Assembly: GCF_001013905.1 (NCBI RefSeq)
Contig: NZ_LN831790.1
Span: 310,001-374,000 of the forward strand
Length of the DNA: 64,000 nt
Direction of reading: 5' to 3'
DNA from: Streptomyces leeuwenhoekii
Lineage (GTDB): Bacteria; Actinomycetota; Actinomycetes; Streptomycetales; Streptomycetaceae
The notes beneath the pieces are model-generated. The model was not told the DNA's origin. It ran no database searches and saw nothing but the letters and a program-made list of their open reading frames with translations. The translations under genes were made by a program, and so were the position numbers. Positions 18,155-26,615 of the stretch are shown piece after piece (within the stretch, counting starts at the first letter, position 1; each line of letters opens with the position of its first letter).

Positions 18155-19360
18155 TCACCAGCGCACGGGCAGCTTCCGCACGCCCCTGACCAGCAGGCCC
18201 GGCACCCATGCGAGGGTGTCGGCGCCGGTGTCGGCGGTGATGTGCGGGCAGCGCTCCAGCAGGCTGCGGATCGCGATCCTGCCTTCCACACGGGCCAGCG
18301 CGGCGCCCAGGCAGTGGTGCAGGCCGTGCCCGAAGGCGAGGTGGCCGCGGGTGTCCCTGCGGATGTCGAAGCGGTCCGGCTGCGCGAACCGCGCGGTGTC
18401 ACGGTCGGCGTCCGCCAGGACCATCCGCACCGTGGAGCCCGCCGGGATCAGCACGCCGCCCAGCTCGACGTCCGTGAGGGCGAGGCGCTCCAGGGAGGTC
18501 TCCACCGGGCCGTCGTAGCGCAGCATCTCCTCCACCGCGCCGTCGATCAGGCCCGGATTCCCGCGCAGCAGCCGCAGTTGGTCCGGGTGGGCGAACAGGG
18601 CCCGCATGCCGTTGCCGATCAGATTGACCACGGTCTCGTGTCCGGCGATCAGCAGCAGGTTGCACATGCCGACCAGTTCGGCCGGCGAGAGCCGGTCGCC
18701 TTCCTCGTCGACGGTGTGGATCAGGGCGCTGAGCAGGTCCTCGCCGGGCTCGGTGCGCTTGACGCCGATGAGGCGGGGCAGGTACGCCCCCAGGTCCGCG
18801 TAGGCGGCGCCCTGGGCCTGCGGGCTGGTGGGGGCGAGCATCTCGTTGGACCAGCGGCGGAAGGACTGCCGGTCCAGCTCGGGCACGCCCAGCAGTTCGC
18901 AGATGACGGTCATCGGCAGCGGGAAGGCGAAGCTGTCCATCAGGTCGGCCCGGCGGGCGCCGTCCGCCGTCATCGCGTCCAGCAGGCGGTCGGTGATCTG
19001 CTGCATGCGCGGGGCGAGGGTGTCGATGCGGCGGGGGGTGAATTCCCGTGTCACCAGCCGCCGCAGCCGGGTGTGGTCCGGCGGCTCGGCCATCGACATG
19101 TGCGCGAGGTTGGGGTCGTCCTCGTCGGCGTTGATGATCTGGCGCAGCCTGCCCGAGCCCCGCCAGTCGCGGCTGAGGCGGGGGTCGGTGAGCGCGGCCC
19201 GGCAGGTCTCGTGGCCGAGCACGAGGTAGATCTCCGGGCCGTCCGGGGTGCGGACGCGGTGGACCGGGGCCTGTGCGCGCAACGCCGCGTAGACGGGGTA
19301 GGGGTCGCGGACGAAGTCGGGGCTGAGCCGCAGCAGATCGACGGTGGTCGTGGCAGGCAC
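18155..19360 (-). CDS. Cytochrome P450
   Basis: This 401-residue soluble bacterial P450 shows the I-helix oxygen-binding motif LLIAGHETVVNLIGNG, the ExxR pair within EEMLRYDGPVETSL, and the heme-binding loop AFGHGLHHCLGAALAR with the cysteine ligand. It resembles CYP105/CYP107-type biosynthetic P450s. Its task is unknown: hydroxylation or desaturation of the alkyl chain are the obvious options. It is transcribed alone, with a possible SARP box upstream. Valanimycin clusters lack P450s, so this is a tailoring step special to this pathway. Confidence 0.9.
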   Translation of the reverse strand: MPATTTVDLLRLSPDFVRDPYPVYAALRAQAPVHRVRTPDGPEIYLVLGHETCRAALTDPRLSRDWRGSGRLRQIINADEDDPNLAHMSMAEPPDHTRLRRLVTREFTPRRIDTLAPRMQQITDRLLDAMTADGARRADLMDSFAFPLPMTVICELLGVPELDRQSFRRWSNEMLAPTSPQAQGAAYADLGAYLPRLIGVKRTEPGEDLLSALIHTVDEEGDRLSPAELVGMCNLLLIAGHETVVNLIGNGMRALFAHPDQLRLLRGNPGLIDGAVEEMLRYDGPVETSLERLALTDVELGGVLIPAGSTVRMVLADADRDTARFAQPDRFDIRRDTRGHLAFGHGLHHCLGAALARVEGRIAIRSLLERCPHITADTGADTLAWVPGLLVRGVRKLPVRW

Positions 19361-19422
19361 GTGGGTGAACCCCCTCCTGGTCGGCCTCTCACGCTAGCCC
19401 GGTCCGTGATCGGTCCGCGGAC

Positions 19423-19451
19423 GGTTTCAGCGCCTCTCGATCCGGTCGCGA
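19423..19451 (-). promoter_or_regulatory. Possible SARP operator before P450
   Basis: On the minus strand the heptads TCGCGAC, TCGAGAG and TGAAACC (ending at 19423) follow each other at exactly 11-bp spacing, 63 nt and more before the P450 start at 19360. The rest of the 19361-19743 gap is GC-rich and holds no gene that can be supported. Confidence 0.45.
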
Positions 19452-19743
19452 GGCGGCGTGGCCCGGGGCAGGACCGGGTGGCGGCGAGGACGCCGGGCCG
19501 CGGCCCGGGGGCGGGCCCTGAGGGGGGACGAGTCGGCCGCCGCGCGTCGTGGGGGTCTGGACGCGCGGCGGCCGTAAGGACCCGTCGGTGACAGCCGCTC
19601 GGGTGGGAGCGGCGGCCGCTCGGCGGCCTTGTGGGCCGCCGGCGATCACCTACGGTCGTCCGTCCCGCCGGCCGGTTTCCGGTCGCGGCGGTCGGGTCGA
19701 GGGGGCGGTGCCGGGGGTGGCTGAGGGGGGTGGCTGGTGGGGG

Positions 19744-20919
19744 TCACCAGGTCACCGGGAGGTTCTCCAGGCCGTACACCAGGCTCTTCTGGCGGAAGGT
19801 CAGGTCGCCGACGTCGACCGCCAGGCGCATGTCGGGGAAGCGGGCGAGGAGGGAGGTGATGGCGATGTCGACCTCGCGGCGGGCCAGCGAGGCGCCGGCG
19901 CACAGGTGGGTGCCGAAGCCGAAGGCGACGTGGCGGTTGTCGCCGCGGTCCAGGTCGAAGCGCTCGGGGTCGGGGAAGGCCCGCTCGTCGTGGTTGGCGG
20001 AGGGGATGGCGAGGACGACCAGTTCGCCCACGGACATGGCGGTCCCGGCGAACTCCATGTCCTGGTCGACGACGCGCAGGATGTTGTCCTGGGAGACGGA
20101 CCAGAACCGCAGCGACTCCTCCACGAAGGCGGTGATGCGCTCGGGCTCCTCGATCAGTTGCCGGCGGACCTCGGGGTTGGTCATCAGCGTCAGCGCGCTG
20201 AGCGCGATCTGGCTGGTGGTGGTCTCGAAGCCGGAGACGAGGATGAAGCGGACCATGGGCAGCAGCTCGTCCCGGTCCAGCTCGCCGGTCTTGACCCGGT
20301 CGACGATCAGGCGGCTGATGAGGTCGTCGGCGGGCTCGCGCTCCCGTTCCTCGATGAGCCGGTTGAGATAGTCGTTCATCTCGTAGTAGGCGGCCCAGGA
20401 CTCCTCGGGCCGGTCCAGGCTCAGGATGGTGCGGCTCTGCTGGGCGAACTGCCGGTAGTCCTTCTGCGGGACGCCCAGGAGCTGGGCGATCACCTGGGTG
20501 GGCAGTGCCAGGGCGAACTCGGAGTACAGGTCCACCGGGCGCGGCAGCTCTTCGAGGTGGTCCAGGAGTTCGTCCACCAGGGCCTGGATGCGCGGGCGCC
20601 ACTCCTTGATCCGGTGGGCGGTGAACTCCGTCATCATCATGTGCCGGAGCCGGCCGTGCTCGGGCTCGTCCGTGCGCCAGAAGGAGTTGAGGTTCTCGTT
20701 GGGCGGCAGCTGGGTGCGGGCGCGCGCCATCTTGGTGTCGTCCGAGCTGAGCCGCGGGTCGTTCATGGCCTGCCGGACGTCGTCGTAGCTGGTGATCAGC
20801 CAGGCCCAGCCGCCGTCGGGCAGGTCGACCTTGGTGGGCCCCTGGCCCCGCAGCGTGGTGTACGCGGGCGGCGGGGCCATCGGGCACTGGCGGGCCATGG
20901 GGTAGGCGGGATTCGCCAT
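19744..20919 (-). CDS. Cytochrome P450
   Basis: This 391-residue P450 differs from its neighbour. The I-helix reads LVSGFETTTSQIALSAL, with Phe where most have His, the K-helix ExxR is in VEESLRFW, and the heme loop is AFGFGTHLCAGASLARR. It begins MANPAYPMARQCPMAPPPAYTTLRGQGP, the N-terminus typical of CYP107-like enzymes. It lies downstream of a triple SARP-type repeat. Its substrate may be the alkyl chain or an azoxy intermediate. The two P450 genes are on the same strand but 383 nt apart, so they are probably separate units. Confidence 0.9.
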   Translation of the reverse strand: MANPAYPMARQCPMAPPPAYTTLRGQGPTKVDLPDGGWAWLITSYDDVRQAMNDPRLSSDDTKMARARTQLPPNENLNSFWRTDEPEHGRLRHMMMTEFTAHRIKEWRPRIQALVDELLDHLEELPRPVDLYSEFALALPTQVIAQLLGVPQKDYRQFAQQSRTILSLDRPEESWAAYYEMNDYLNRLIEEREREPADDLISRLIVDRVKTGELDRDELLPMVRFILVSGFETTTSQIALSALTLMTNPEVRRQLIEEPERITAFVEESLRFWSVSQDNILRVVDQDMEFAGTAMSVGELVVLAIPSANHDERAFPDPERFDLDRGDNRHVAFGFGTHLCAGASLARREVDIAITSLLARFPDMRLAVDVGDLTFRQKSLVYGLENLPVTW

Positions 20920-20980
20920 GATCGCACGTCCTTCGGGATGCGTGGGGGGCCGGTCCTGGGAATGCTCACGGTAGGGACGG

Positions 20981-21009
20981 CCTTTGACGCCCTGCTGACT
21001 GCGGGCTGA
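20981..21009 (-). promoter_or_regulatory. SARP-type triple repeat
   Basis: Minus-strand heptads TCAGCCC (21009-21003), TCAGCAG (20998-20992) and TCAAAGG (20987-20981) lie at exact 11-bp spacing, about 60 nt upstream of the P450 start at 20919. Confidence 0.6.
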
Positions 21010-21079
21010 CGGGCCGCTGGGGGCGCGGGCCGCTCGGGTGCGGTGTCAGCGCCGGGTCAGCGGGCGGGCCGGGGGCGGG

Positions 21080-21610
21080 TCAGACGGTGGCACCGGCGGG
21101 GACCGGGGTGTGGAAGGCGCGCTGGTACCACAGCAGGGGCGGCGCCGATTCGTCGCGGATGCGGATCTGCTGGGGGGTGCCGAGCAGCAGGTCGTGGTCG
21201 CCGGCGCGGATCACGTCGACGGTGCGGCAGCGCAGGAGCACCTTGGCGTCCGGCAGGTAGGGCAGGGCGGCGTCGCCTTCCCAGGCGCCGAAGTCGCCGG
21301 CGGCGAACCGGTCCACGCCGCTGGTGGCGAAGCGCTGGGCGATGGGGCGGTGGTGTTCGCCGAGCAGGTTGACGACGAACTGGCCGGCCTGGGCCATGGC
21401 GGTGTGGCAGCTGGAGGTGAGGGCGATGCCGACCATCAGCAGGGGCGGGTCGAGGGAGACCGAGGACACCGAGCTCGCGGTGAACCCCCAGCGGCGGCCG
21501 GCCGCGTCGAGGGCGGTGACCACCGAGACGGGGGCGGCCAGGAGCGCCATGGCGTCCTTGAAGGCCTGGGCGTCGGTGACGGCCGGTGTCTGTTCCTGGG
21601 CTGGACTCAT
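21080..21610 (-). CDS. Flavin reductase, VlmR-like
   Basis: This 176-residue NAD(P)H:flavin oxidoreductase has the FMN-binding split-barrel fold. Conserved runs are MALLAAPVSVVTALDAAGRR, GFTASSVSSVSLDPPLLMVG and GQFVVNLLGEHHRPIAQRFA. It provides reduced flavin to a two-component monooxygenase. In valanimycin, VlmR reduces FAD for the isobutylamine N-hydroxylase VlmH; the VlmH-like gene at 31181 is the natural partner here. The ATG at 21610 follows GGAGGGATCCAG, which decides the start over a longer open frame. Confidence 0.85.
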   Translation of the reverse strand: MSPAQEQTPAVTDAQAFKDAMALLAAPVSVVTALDAAGRRWGFTASSVSSVSLDPPLLMVGIALTSSCHTAMAQAGQFVVNLLGEHHRPIAQRFATSGVDRFAAGDFGAWEGDAALPYLPDAKVLLRCRTVDVIRAGDHDLLLGTPQQIRIRDESAPPLLWYQRAFHTPVPAGATV

Positions 21611-21656
21611 CTGGATCCCTCCGTGGAAGCCGATCGGTGGAGACGATGCCAACGGC

Positions 21657-21677
21657 GGCTCAAGAGCCGCTTGAGGA
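21657..21677. promoter_or_regulatory. Palindromic SARP-type box between divergent genes
   Basis: On the plus strand TCAAGAG (21660) and TTGAGGA (21671) lie 11 bp apart; on the minus strand TCAAGCG and TTGAGCC also lie 11 bp apart. The site could serve both the flavin reductase and the ACP gene. Confidence 0.45.
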
Positions 21678-21811
21678 CGCGGGGAGCGGGCGGGGGCGGC
21701 GGGCCGGGTCAAGCCGGGGTCCAGCGGCGGGGAGCAGGATGGGGGGGCAGACAAGGCAATGGGCGTAGGCAGATGCCGACGGACCACGTGGCGACACCTA
21801 AGGAGCTGCTC

Positions 21812-22087
21812 ATGGCGGACAGGGAGCCGGTCATGTCCGAGAGCGAGATTCTCGGCTGGCTCACGGAGAGGCTGGGCACCCAGGTGTCCCTGCCGATTTC
21901 GCAGATCAACCCCGACGTCCCGTACGTCGAGTACGGCCTCGACTCGGTGGCGGCGCTGGGTCTGTTCGGCGACATCGAGGAGAGGTTCGGTCTCGTTCTC
22001 GACCCGAGCGTCGCCCTGGAGTACTCGACCCTGGCTTCGATGGCGGCGTTCCTGGCCGTCGAGCAGAGCGAGGTCGTCCACAGCTGA
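21812..22087 (+). CDS. Acyl carrier protein
   Basis: This 91-residue discrete carrier protein has the phosphopantetheine site YGLDSVAALGLFGDIEERFG (Ser near residue 45) and a C-terminal helix pair EYSTLASMAAFLAVEQ. The ATG at 21812 lies 6 nt after AAGGAG. The sequence before the DSV motif (YVEYGLDSVA) resembles ACPs of iterative type I PKS and enediyne-like systems rather than the fatty acid synthase ACP. It is one of four free ACPs in the cluster, so separate carriers may handle starter loading, extension and release. It ends before a convergent MFS gene and shared terminator. Confidence 0.88.
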   Translation: MADREPVMSESEILGWLTERLGTQVSLPISQINPDVPYVEYGLDSVAALGLFGDIEERFGLVLDPSVALEYSTLASMAAFLAVEQSEVVHS

Positions 22088-22125
22088 GACACCCGGCCGG
22101 GCCCGATGGCCTTTCACGGCCGCAA

Positions 22126-22160
22126 GCGGGGCCGGATCCCTCGGTGGGATCCGGCCCCGC
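22126..22160. terminator. Bidirectional terminator hairpin
   Basis: A perfect 15-bp inverted repeat (22126-22140 and 22146-22160) with the loop TCGGT lies between the ACP gene and the convergent MFS gene. Confidence 0.75.
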
Positions 22161-22188
22161 CCGCTGTGCGCGCCGCCCGGGCGGGGGG

Positions 22189-23574
22189 TCAGTCCCGGTC
22201 GACGGAGACGCCGGTGGTGCGGCCTCCCAGCAGCAGGACCACGGCCACCAGGGCGCCCATGGCGCCGGCGATGACGCCGAACATGGGGCCGGGGCCGTAG
22301 GTGTCGAGCACCGGCAGCAGGGCGAAGGGCAGGGCGGCGGCGCTGAGTTTGGACAGCGAGTAGGCCAGTCCGGTGGCCGCCGCGCGGATCGGGGTGGGGT
22401 ACTGCTCGGCCAGGTAGACGTGGCTGACGGTGGAGAAGACGTTGCTCACCAGGGTGTAGAGGATGCCGAGGGCCATGATGAGCGAGGCGGATCCGGCGTA
22501 GGCGAAGCCCAGTCCGGACAGGGCCATGGCCGCGGCCGACAGGGCGACGAGCCGTTTGCGTTCCACGCGGTCCATCACGGGCACCGACAGCAGTGCGCCG
22601 ATGGGGTAGCCGAGGAAGGACACGGCGGTGAAGCCGATGCTGGTCACCACGTCGTATCCCTTGGCGGCCAGGATCTGCGGGGCGAGCGCGCCGAAGCCGT
22701 AGTAGCCGACCACCGAGAGGGTGCAGAAGAGCCACAGCATGGCGGTGCGCCGCCGGAAGCGCGGCTGGAACACGTCGCGCATGCGGATGGGCGGCGCCGC
22801 GGCGGGGCGGGCGGCGGGCGCGGCCGGTGTCTGGGCCCGCTCGGCCGGGGCGGCGCCGGGCACCTCGGCCTCCATGCGCGCCACCAGCTCTTCGGCCTCG
22901 CGCTGCTTGCCGTTGGCGGCCAGCCAGCGCGGGGACTCGATCAGGTTGCGGCGCAGCATCCACACGACGGCCGAGCCGGCGGCGCCGAGCACGAACAGCC
23001 AGCGCCAGCCGTCGATGCCCAGCGGGCTGAGCGGGACCAGCCACAGCGCGGCGAAGCCCACGGCGGGCACTCCGCAGAAGGCCAGGGTGTAGGCCCAGGC
23101 GGTGTAGCGGCCGCGTTGCTTGGCGGGCAGGACGTCGGCCAGGTAGCAGTCCGACAGGGACTGTTCGGCGCCGATGCCGACTCCGGCGAAGAAGCGGGTG
23201 ACGATCAGCCAGGCGGCGTTGGGGGAGAACGCGCCGAGCAGGGAGAAGCCGGAGTACAGGGCGAGGTTGATGAGGAAGGCGCGGCGTCTGCCGTAGCGGT
23301 CGGCGACGCGTCCGAGGACCACGGAGCCGAAGAACTGCCCGATGAACGCCGAGGCGAGGACGAGTTTGAGGGTGGTGCCGTTGAAGGCGAAGTCCTCTTG
23401 CAGGACTTGGGAGATGGTGCCGGCGAGGTTGTTCTCGAAGGTGTCGAAGAGCAGGCCGACACCGACCACGGCGGTGAGTCTGCGGTGGGTCGGGGTCACG
23501 GGCATCCGGTCGATCCGGTCGCCGATGGAGGACGCCGCCTCGGGTCTTTCGCGCAGCGCCGTCGGTTGTGCCAT
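22189..23574 (-). CDS. MFS transporter, sugar/acid-porter type
   Basis: This 461-residue membrane transporter has twelve predicted helices. The signature between helices 2 and 3 is GSVVLGRVADRYGRRRAFL, and the equivalent in the second half is LLSVPVMDRVERKRLVALS. The central loop is long and Ala/Pro-rich (around AAPAERAQTPAAPA). The layout resembles the metabolite:H+ symporter group more than the 14-helix drug exporters. It may import a precursor or export the product or an intermediate. The ATG at 23574 begins MAQPTALRERPEAAS; the gene is followed by a bidirectional terminator. Confidence 0.85.
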   Translation of the reverse strand: MAQPTALRERPEAASSIGDRIDRMPVTPTHRRLTAVVGVGLLFDTFENNLAGTISQVLQEDFAFNGTTLKLVLASAFIGQFFGSVVLGRVADRYGRRRAFLINLALYSGFSLLGAFSPNAAWLIVTRFFAGVGIGAEQSLSDCYLADVLPAKQRGRYTAWAYTLAFCGVPAVGFAALWLVPLSPLGIDGWRWLFVLGAAGSAVVWMLRRNLIESPRWLAANGKQREAEELVARMEAEVPGAAPAERAQTPAAPAARPAAAPPIRMRDVFQPRFRRRTAMLWLFCTLSVVGYYGFGALAPQILAAKGYDVVTSIGFTAVSFLGYPIGALLSVPVMDRVERKRLVALSAAAMALSGLGFAYAGSASLIMALGILYTLVSNVFSTVSHVYLAEQYPTPIRAAATGLAYSLSKLSAAALPFALLPVLDTYGPGPMFGVIAGAMGALVAVVLLLGGRTTGVSVDRD

Positions 23575-23701
23575 GGGGCTCAGAGCTCCTGGGGAGTGTG
23601 GTGAGGTGGGTCGGATGCGGCTGCGCCCCGGCGGCCGGCCGGGGCGCAGACGAGGGGTTTCCAACGGGCCGGGCACGGTGGCCGGGCACCTGGGTGGGGG
23701 G

Positions 23702-24808
23702 TCAGGCGGCCGCCTTGTCCTTGCGGCGGGTCGGTTCGCTCACCTCGTGCAGGAAGGTGGCGACCTGCCGGTAGGACTCCCAGAAGCTGACCTCGACGTA
23801 GGGGATGTTGCGTTCGGCGCAGTACTCGCGGGTGAGTTCCCTGGCGCGGGCCAGGTTGCGCTGCGGCATCGCCGGGAAGAGGTGGTGCTCGACCTGGTAG
23901 TTGAGGCCGCCGTAGAGGAAGTCGATCCACCAGTTGGGGCGGATGTTGCGGGAGGTGAGGACCTGGCGCTCCAGCCAGTCCAGGGTCTCCTTCTCGCCGT
24001 CGCGGACTTCCATGCCCTTGTGGTTGGGGGCGAACATCAGGCCGAAGTAGACGCCGAGCGCGGCGTGCTGCACGAGGATGAACGCCACGGCCTGCAGCGG
24101 GGTGAGGACGGTGAAGACGGCCGTCAGGTAGATCGCGGTGCGCAGGACGACCAGGCCGATCTCCAGGTGGCGGTGCTTGGAGCCGCTCTTGGCGAGTTCC
24201 TTGATCGTGGTCTTCTCCATCTTGTAGCCCTCGAGGACGAGGAGGAGGAAGAACAGGACTCGCTGGTGGCGGACGATGAAGCGCTGCACCGGGGTGCGGG
24301 TGGCGTACTGCTTGATGTCGAAGATCGCGGTGCGGCGGCCGATGTCGGGGTCGAGACTGATGTGGTTGGGGTGGCTGTGGTGCCGGTTGTGGTGGTTGAC
24401 CCACCAGGCGTAGCTGACACCGCTGAAGAAGTTGGCGTGGAAGTAGGCGGTGAGTGTTCCGATGCGCTTGTCGCGGAACATCGCCTTGTGGCCGACCTCG
24501 TGCCACATGTAGGCGCTCTGCACCCCGCACAGGCCCATCCACACCGCGACCGGCATCTGCCACCAGGACTGGCCGATGAGGAAGAACGCGACCAGGCCGG
24601 CCGCGATGAGCGACATGTTCAGGGCGAGGCGGCGGTAGTCGTAGCGTGTGTCGAGGTCAAGGAGCCCCTCGGCCTTCACACGCTTGAGCAGCTCGGCGAA
24701 GCTGGCGGAGGCGCCCTGGCTGCTCAGCTCCCCCGTCGCGACCGCGAGGCCGGTGTCGAGCTGCCGTACCGTGCCGGACTGTGTCTCGCTGATGTTCGGA
24801 GACTGCAT
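23702..24808 (-). CDS. Membrane fatty acid desaturase
   Basis: This 368-residue membrane diiron desaturase has all three histidine boxes: HEVGHK (with WHEVGHKAMF), HHNRHHSHPNH and QVEHHLFP. The third box with Gln in place of the first His is the front-end/delta-6 type. Hydrophobic pairs (LALNMSLIAAGLVAFFLIG and others) span the membrane. It should introduce a double bond into an acyl chain, free or bound to carrier. Conjugated alkenyl azoxy products are known from related clusters, so action on the alkyl part of the azoxy compound is plausible. A SARP-type repeat lies 75 nt upstream. Confidence 0.88.
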   Translation of the reverse strand: MQSPNISETQSGTVRQLDTGLAVATGELSSQGASASFAELLKRVKAEGLLDLDTRYDYRRLALNMSLIAAGLVAFFLIGQSWWQMPVAVWMGLCGVQSAYMWHEVGHKAMFRDKRIGTLTAYFHANFFSGVSYAWWVNHHNRHHSHPNHISLDPDIGRRTAIFDIKQYATRTPVQRFIVRHQRVLFFLLLVLEGYKMEKTTIKELAKSGSKHRHLEIGLVVLRTAIYLTAVFTVLTPLQAVAFILVQHAALGVYFGLMFAPNHKGMEVRDGEKETLDWLERQVLTSRNIRPNWWIDFLYGGLNYQVEHHLFPAMPQRNLARARELTREYCAERNIPYVEVSFWESYRQVATFLHEVSEPTRRKDKAAA

Positions 24809-24882
24809 AGAAGGATCTCCTCGGGGCAGGACGTATCCCGGCGCGGGGCGCCGGACGAAAGCACACTTCAGCGTCGGGCACC

Positions 24883-24911
24883 GTGCTGATGTCCCGCTGA
24901 TGGCGCTCTGG
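24883..24911 (-). promoter_or_regulatory. SARP-type triple repeat before desaturase
   Basis: Minus-strand heptads CCAGAGC (24911-24905), TCAGCGG (24900-24894) and TCAGCAC (24889-24883) lie at 11-bp spacing, about 75 nt before the desaturase start. Confidence 0.6.
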
Positions 24912-24966
24912 AAGACGGCAGGGGCGGGCGGGGCCCGGGTGCCGGGCCGGTGCCCGCCGGCGGGTG

Positions 24967-25146
24967 TCAGGCGGCGGTGGGCTGCCGGGCGAGCTGGGTG
25001 TCCAGGGTGCGCAGGACGTCGTCCGCGCGGCGTGCGGTGTCCAGGTCGTCGGGGGCGCCGATGACGCCCATGAGGGACTCGACCAGTTGCTGCTTGAGGG
25101 CGTCGGCCCCGGTGGGCGCGGCGGTCCCGGTGGTGTCGGTGGTCAT
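24967..25146 (-). CDS. Small protein of 59 residues, unknown
   Basis: A short gene directly downstream of the seryl-tRNA-dependent transferase gene (78-nt gap, same strand) has a good ribosome binding site (AAGGAG, 9 nt before the ATG at 25146). The protein starts MTTDTTGTAAPTG and is then a charged, probably helical peptide (ALKQQLVESLMGVI, then ADDVLRTLDTQLARQ). No family is recognised. Position and start signal suggest a small partner or regulator of the transferase or of the desaturase, or an accessory factor of the hydroxylamine serylation step; this is inference only. Confidence 0.6.
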   Translation of the reverse strand: MTTDTTGTAAPTGADALKQQLVESLMGVIGAPDDLDTARRADDVLRTLDTQLARQPTAA

Positions 25147-25224
25147 GGTGGTCGGCTCCTTGTCACCGCCGCGGGGCGGCGGGTGCGGGACGGGAAAGGG
25201 TGGCGGGATGGGGCCGGGGACGGG

Positions 25225-26253
25225 TCAGAAGGCGTTGCAGGCGCGGAAGATGTGCGCGAACGCGGCGACGGAGGCGGGCCCGTCGAAGGCGACGTATTCG
25301 GTGATCGGCGCCTGGGGTGCCCATTTCTCCTTGTAGGCGAGCTGGGTCTGGGCGGGGTAGAGCGCGGCGCCCTGCTCCCACAGGAAGTGCATCAGCCACT
25401 GGAAGGACGGGCTGTGGCCGGGCAGTTCGTTGGCGGCGTCCAGGCCGGTGAAGGGCGTGAAGCCGAAGTGCAGCCACTGGGCGCCCTCGGCCCTGAAGAC
25501 GTCGATGACGTGGGAGTTGATGGCTTCCATCAGGCCCGGTGTGCCGTCGGGGATGCGCCGGCTCAGGTCGTGCATCCAGCCGGCCCTGCTGCCGTAGACC
25601 GGGGAGTAGGAGATGTAGCCGACGGGGCGGGAGTCGATGGTGCCGACGAAGAGGCGGCGGTGCTGCTGGGCCGGTCCGCCCAGTTCGCCGACGAGGAATT
25701 CCAGCGGGCGCGCGTCGGCGCCCTTGGAGCCGAGCCAGGCGGTGTCGATCTCGCGGATGGCTTCGGCCATGTCCTCGGCGGGTACCTCCCTGACCTGCAG
25801 GCCGCTGCGGAAGGCCCTGGAGATCTTGTTGCGCATGCGCATGAACCGGGTGCCGCGCAGGGTGAAGTCCGGCAGGTGCACCACCCAGGAGGAGCCGAAC
25901 TGGTTGACGGTGAAGCCGCGTTCGGCGTAGGCCTGCGCGTCGTGGCGCTGGAGCTGGGCGCCCACGACGCGCAGGCCCTGTCCGTGGGCGTGGGCGACGA
26001 ACCGGTCCAGCAGCGGGCGGTAGGAGTCGGCGGCGGCGAACGGGCCGCCGAACTGGACGAGGTACCGGCCGGCCTTGCGGTAGGCGATGACGCCGTCGAG
26101 GCCGGGGGCGGTGAAGGCGCTGGTGCCCCGGCTCATCGCCAGGAAGGCGCTGGGGTTCTCGGCCCGGGTGTGCGTGCGGATCGCGTGGAGAACGGTGTCG
26201 TTCAGCGCCGTCTTGCCCGGCGCGGTGTTCTCCAGCGTGGGTGTCGAAGACAT
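25225..26253 (-). CDS. Seryl-tRNA-dependent transferase, VlmA-like
   Basis: This 342-residue protein has the C-terminal domain of lysylphosphatidylglycerol synthase (DUF2156, double GNAT-like fold), which uses aminoacyl-tRNA as donor. Matching stretches are GVIAYRKAGRYLVQFGGPFA, YAERGFTVNQFGSSWVV, LRGTRFMRMRNKISRAFRSG, PLEFLVGELGG and YISYSPVYGSRAGWMHDLSR. In valanimycin VlmA transfers serine from seryl-tRNA to isobutylhydroxylamine, giving the O-seryl ester. Here the acceptor is probably a long-chain alkylhydroxylamine. The ATG at 26253 follows GGAAGGAAGAGG. It is divergent from the tRNA-Ser-like gene 184 nt away, which could supply its donor. Confidence 0.82.
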   Translation of the reverse strand: MSSTPTLENTAPGKTALNDTVLHAIRTHTRAENPSAFLAMSRGTSAFTAPGLDGVIAYRKAGRYLVQFGGPFAAADSYRPLLDRFVAHAHGQGLRVVGAQLQRHDAQAYAERGFTVNQFGSSWVVHLPDFTLRGTRFMRMRNKISRAFRSGLQVREVPAEDMAEAIREIDTAWLGSKGADARPLEFLVGELGGPAQQHRRLFVGTIDSRPVGYISYSPVYGSRAGWMHDLSRRIPDGTPGLMEAINSHVIDVFRAEGAQWLHFGFTPFTGLDAANELPGHSPSFQWLMHFLWEQGAALYPAQTQLAYKEKWAPQAPITEYVAFDGPASVAAFAHIFRACNAF

Positions 26254-26356
26254 CAAGCCTCTTCCTTCCCGTTCTGTATCGGAACTGGACTGAGGGAAGT
26301 AGAGCACTGGATATTCGAGTCCCGGAAGAGCGGAATTTCGGGGCCCGACGCGGGTG

Positions 26357-26398
26357 TCAGCGGCTCGTCAGGTGAATATCAGGCGGGGGTGGAAACGT
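26357..26398 (+). promoter_or_regulatory. SARP-type triple repeat and -10 box before the first tRNA-like gene
   Basis: TCAGCGG (26357), TCAGGTG (26368) and TCAGGCG (26379) lie at exact 11-bp spacing. Seven bases later AAACGT (26393-26398) fits a weak -10 box, the spacing seen in SARP-activated promoters. Transcription would start near 26405 and run into the tRNA-like gene at 26437. The rest of 26254-26436 holds the promoter of the divergent VlmA-like gene. Confidence 0.7.
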
Positions 26399-26436
26399 AA
26401 GCGGCGTGACCGGGAGAAAAAGCGGCCCGGGAACTG

Positions 26437-26524
<88 letters not shown>

Positions 26525-26615
26525 GCCGGGCACCGACATGGGACGTGCCGCGGGATGTGCCACGGGATTCCCGTCCGGCCGCCGATCACCGACGCAGCGT
26601 CTGGAGAATCGCCTC

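Noticed and set aside
21046..21063. Plus-strand TCAGCGC and TCAGCGG at 11-bp spacing
   Set aside because: They point into the 3' end of the minus-strand flavin reductase gene with no downstream plus-strand gene start nearby, and are probably chance.
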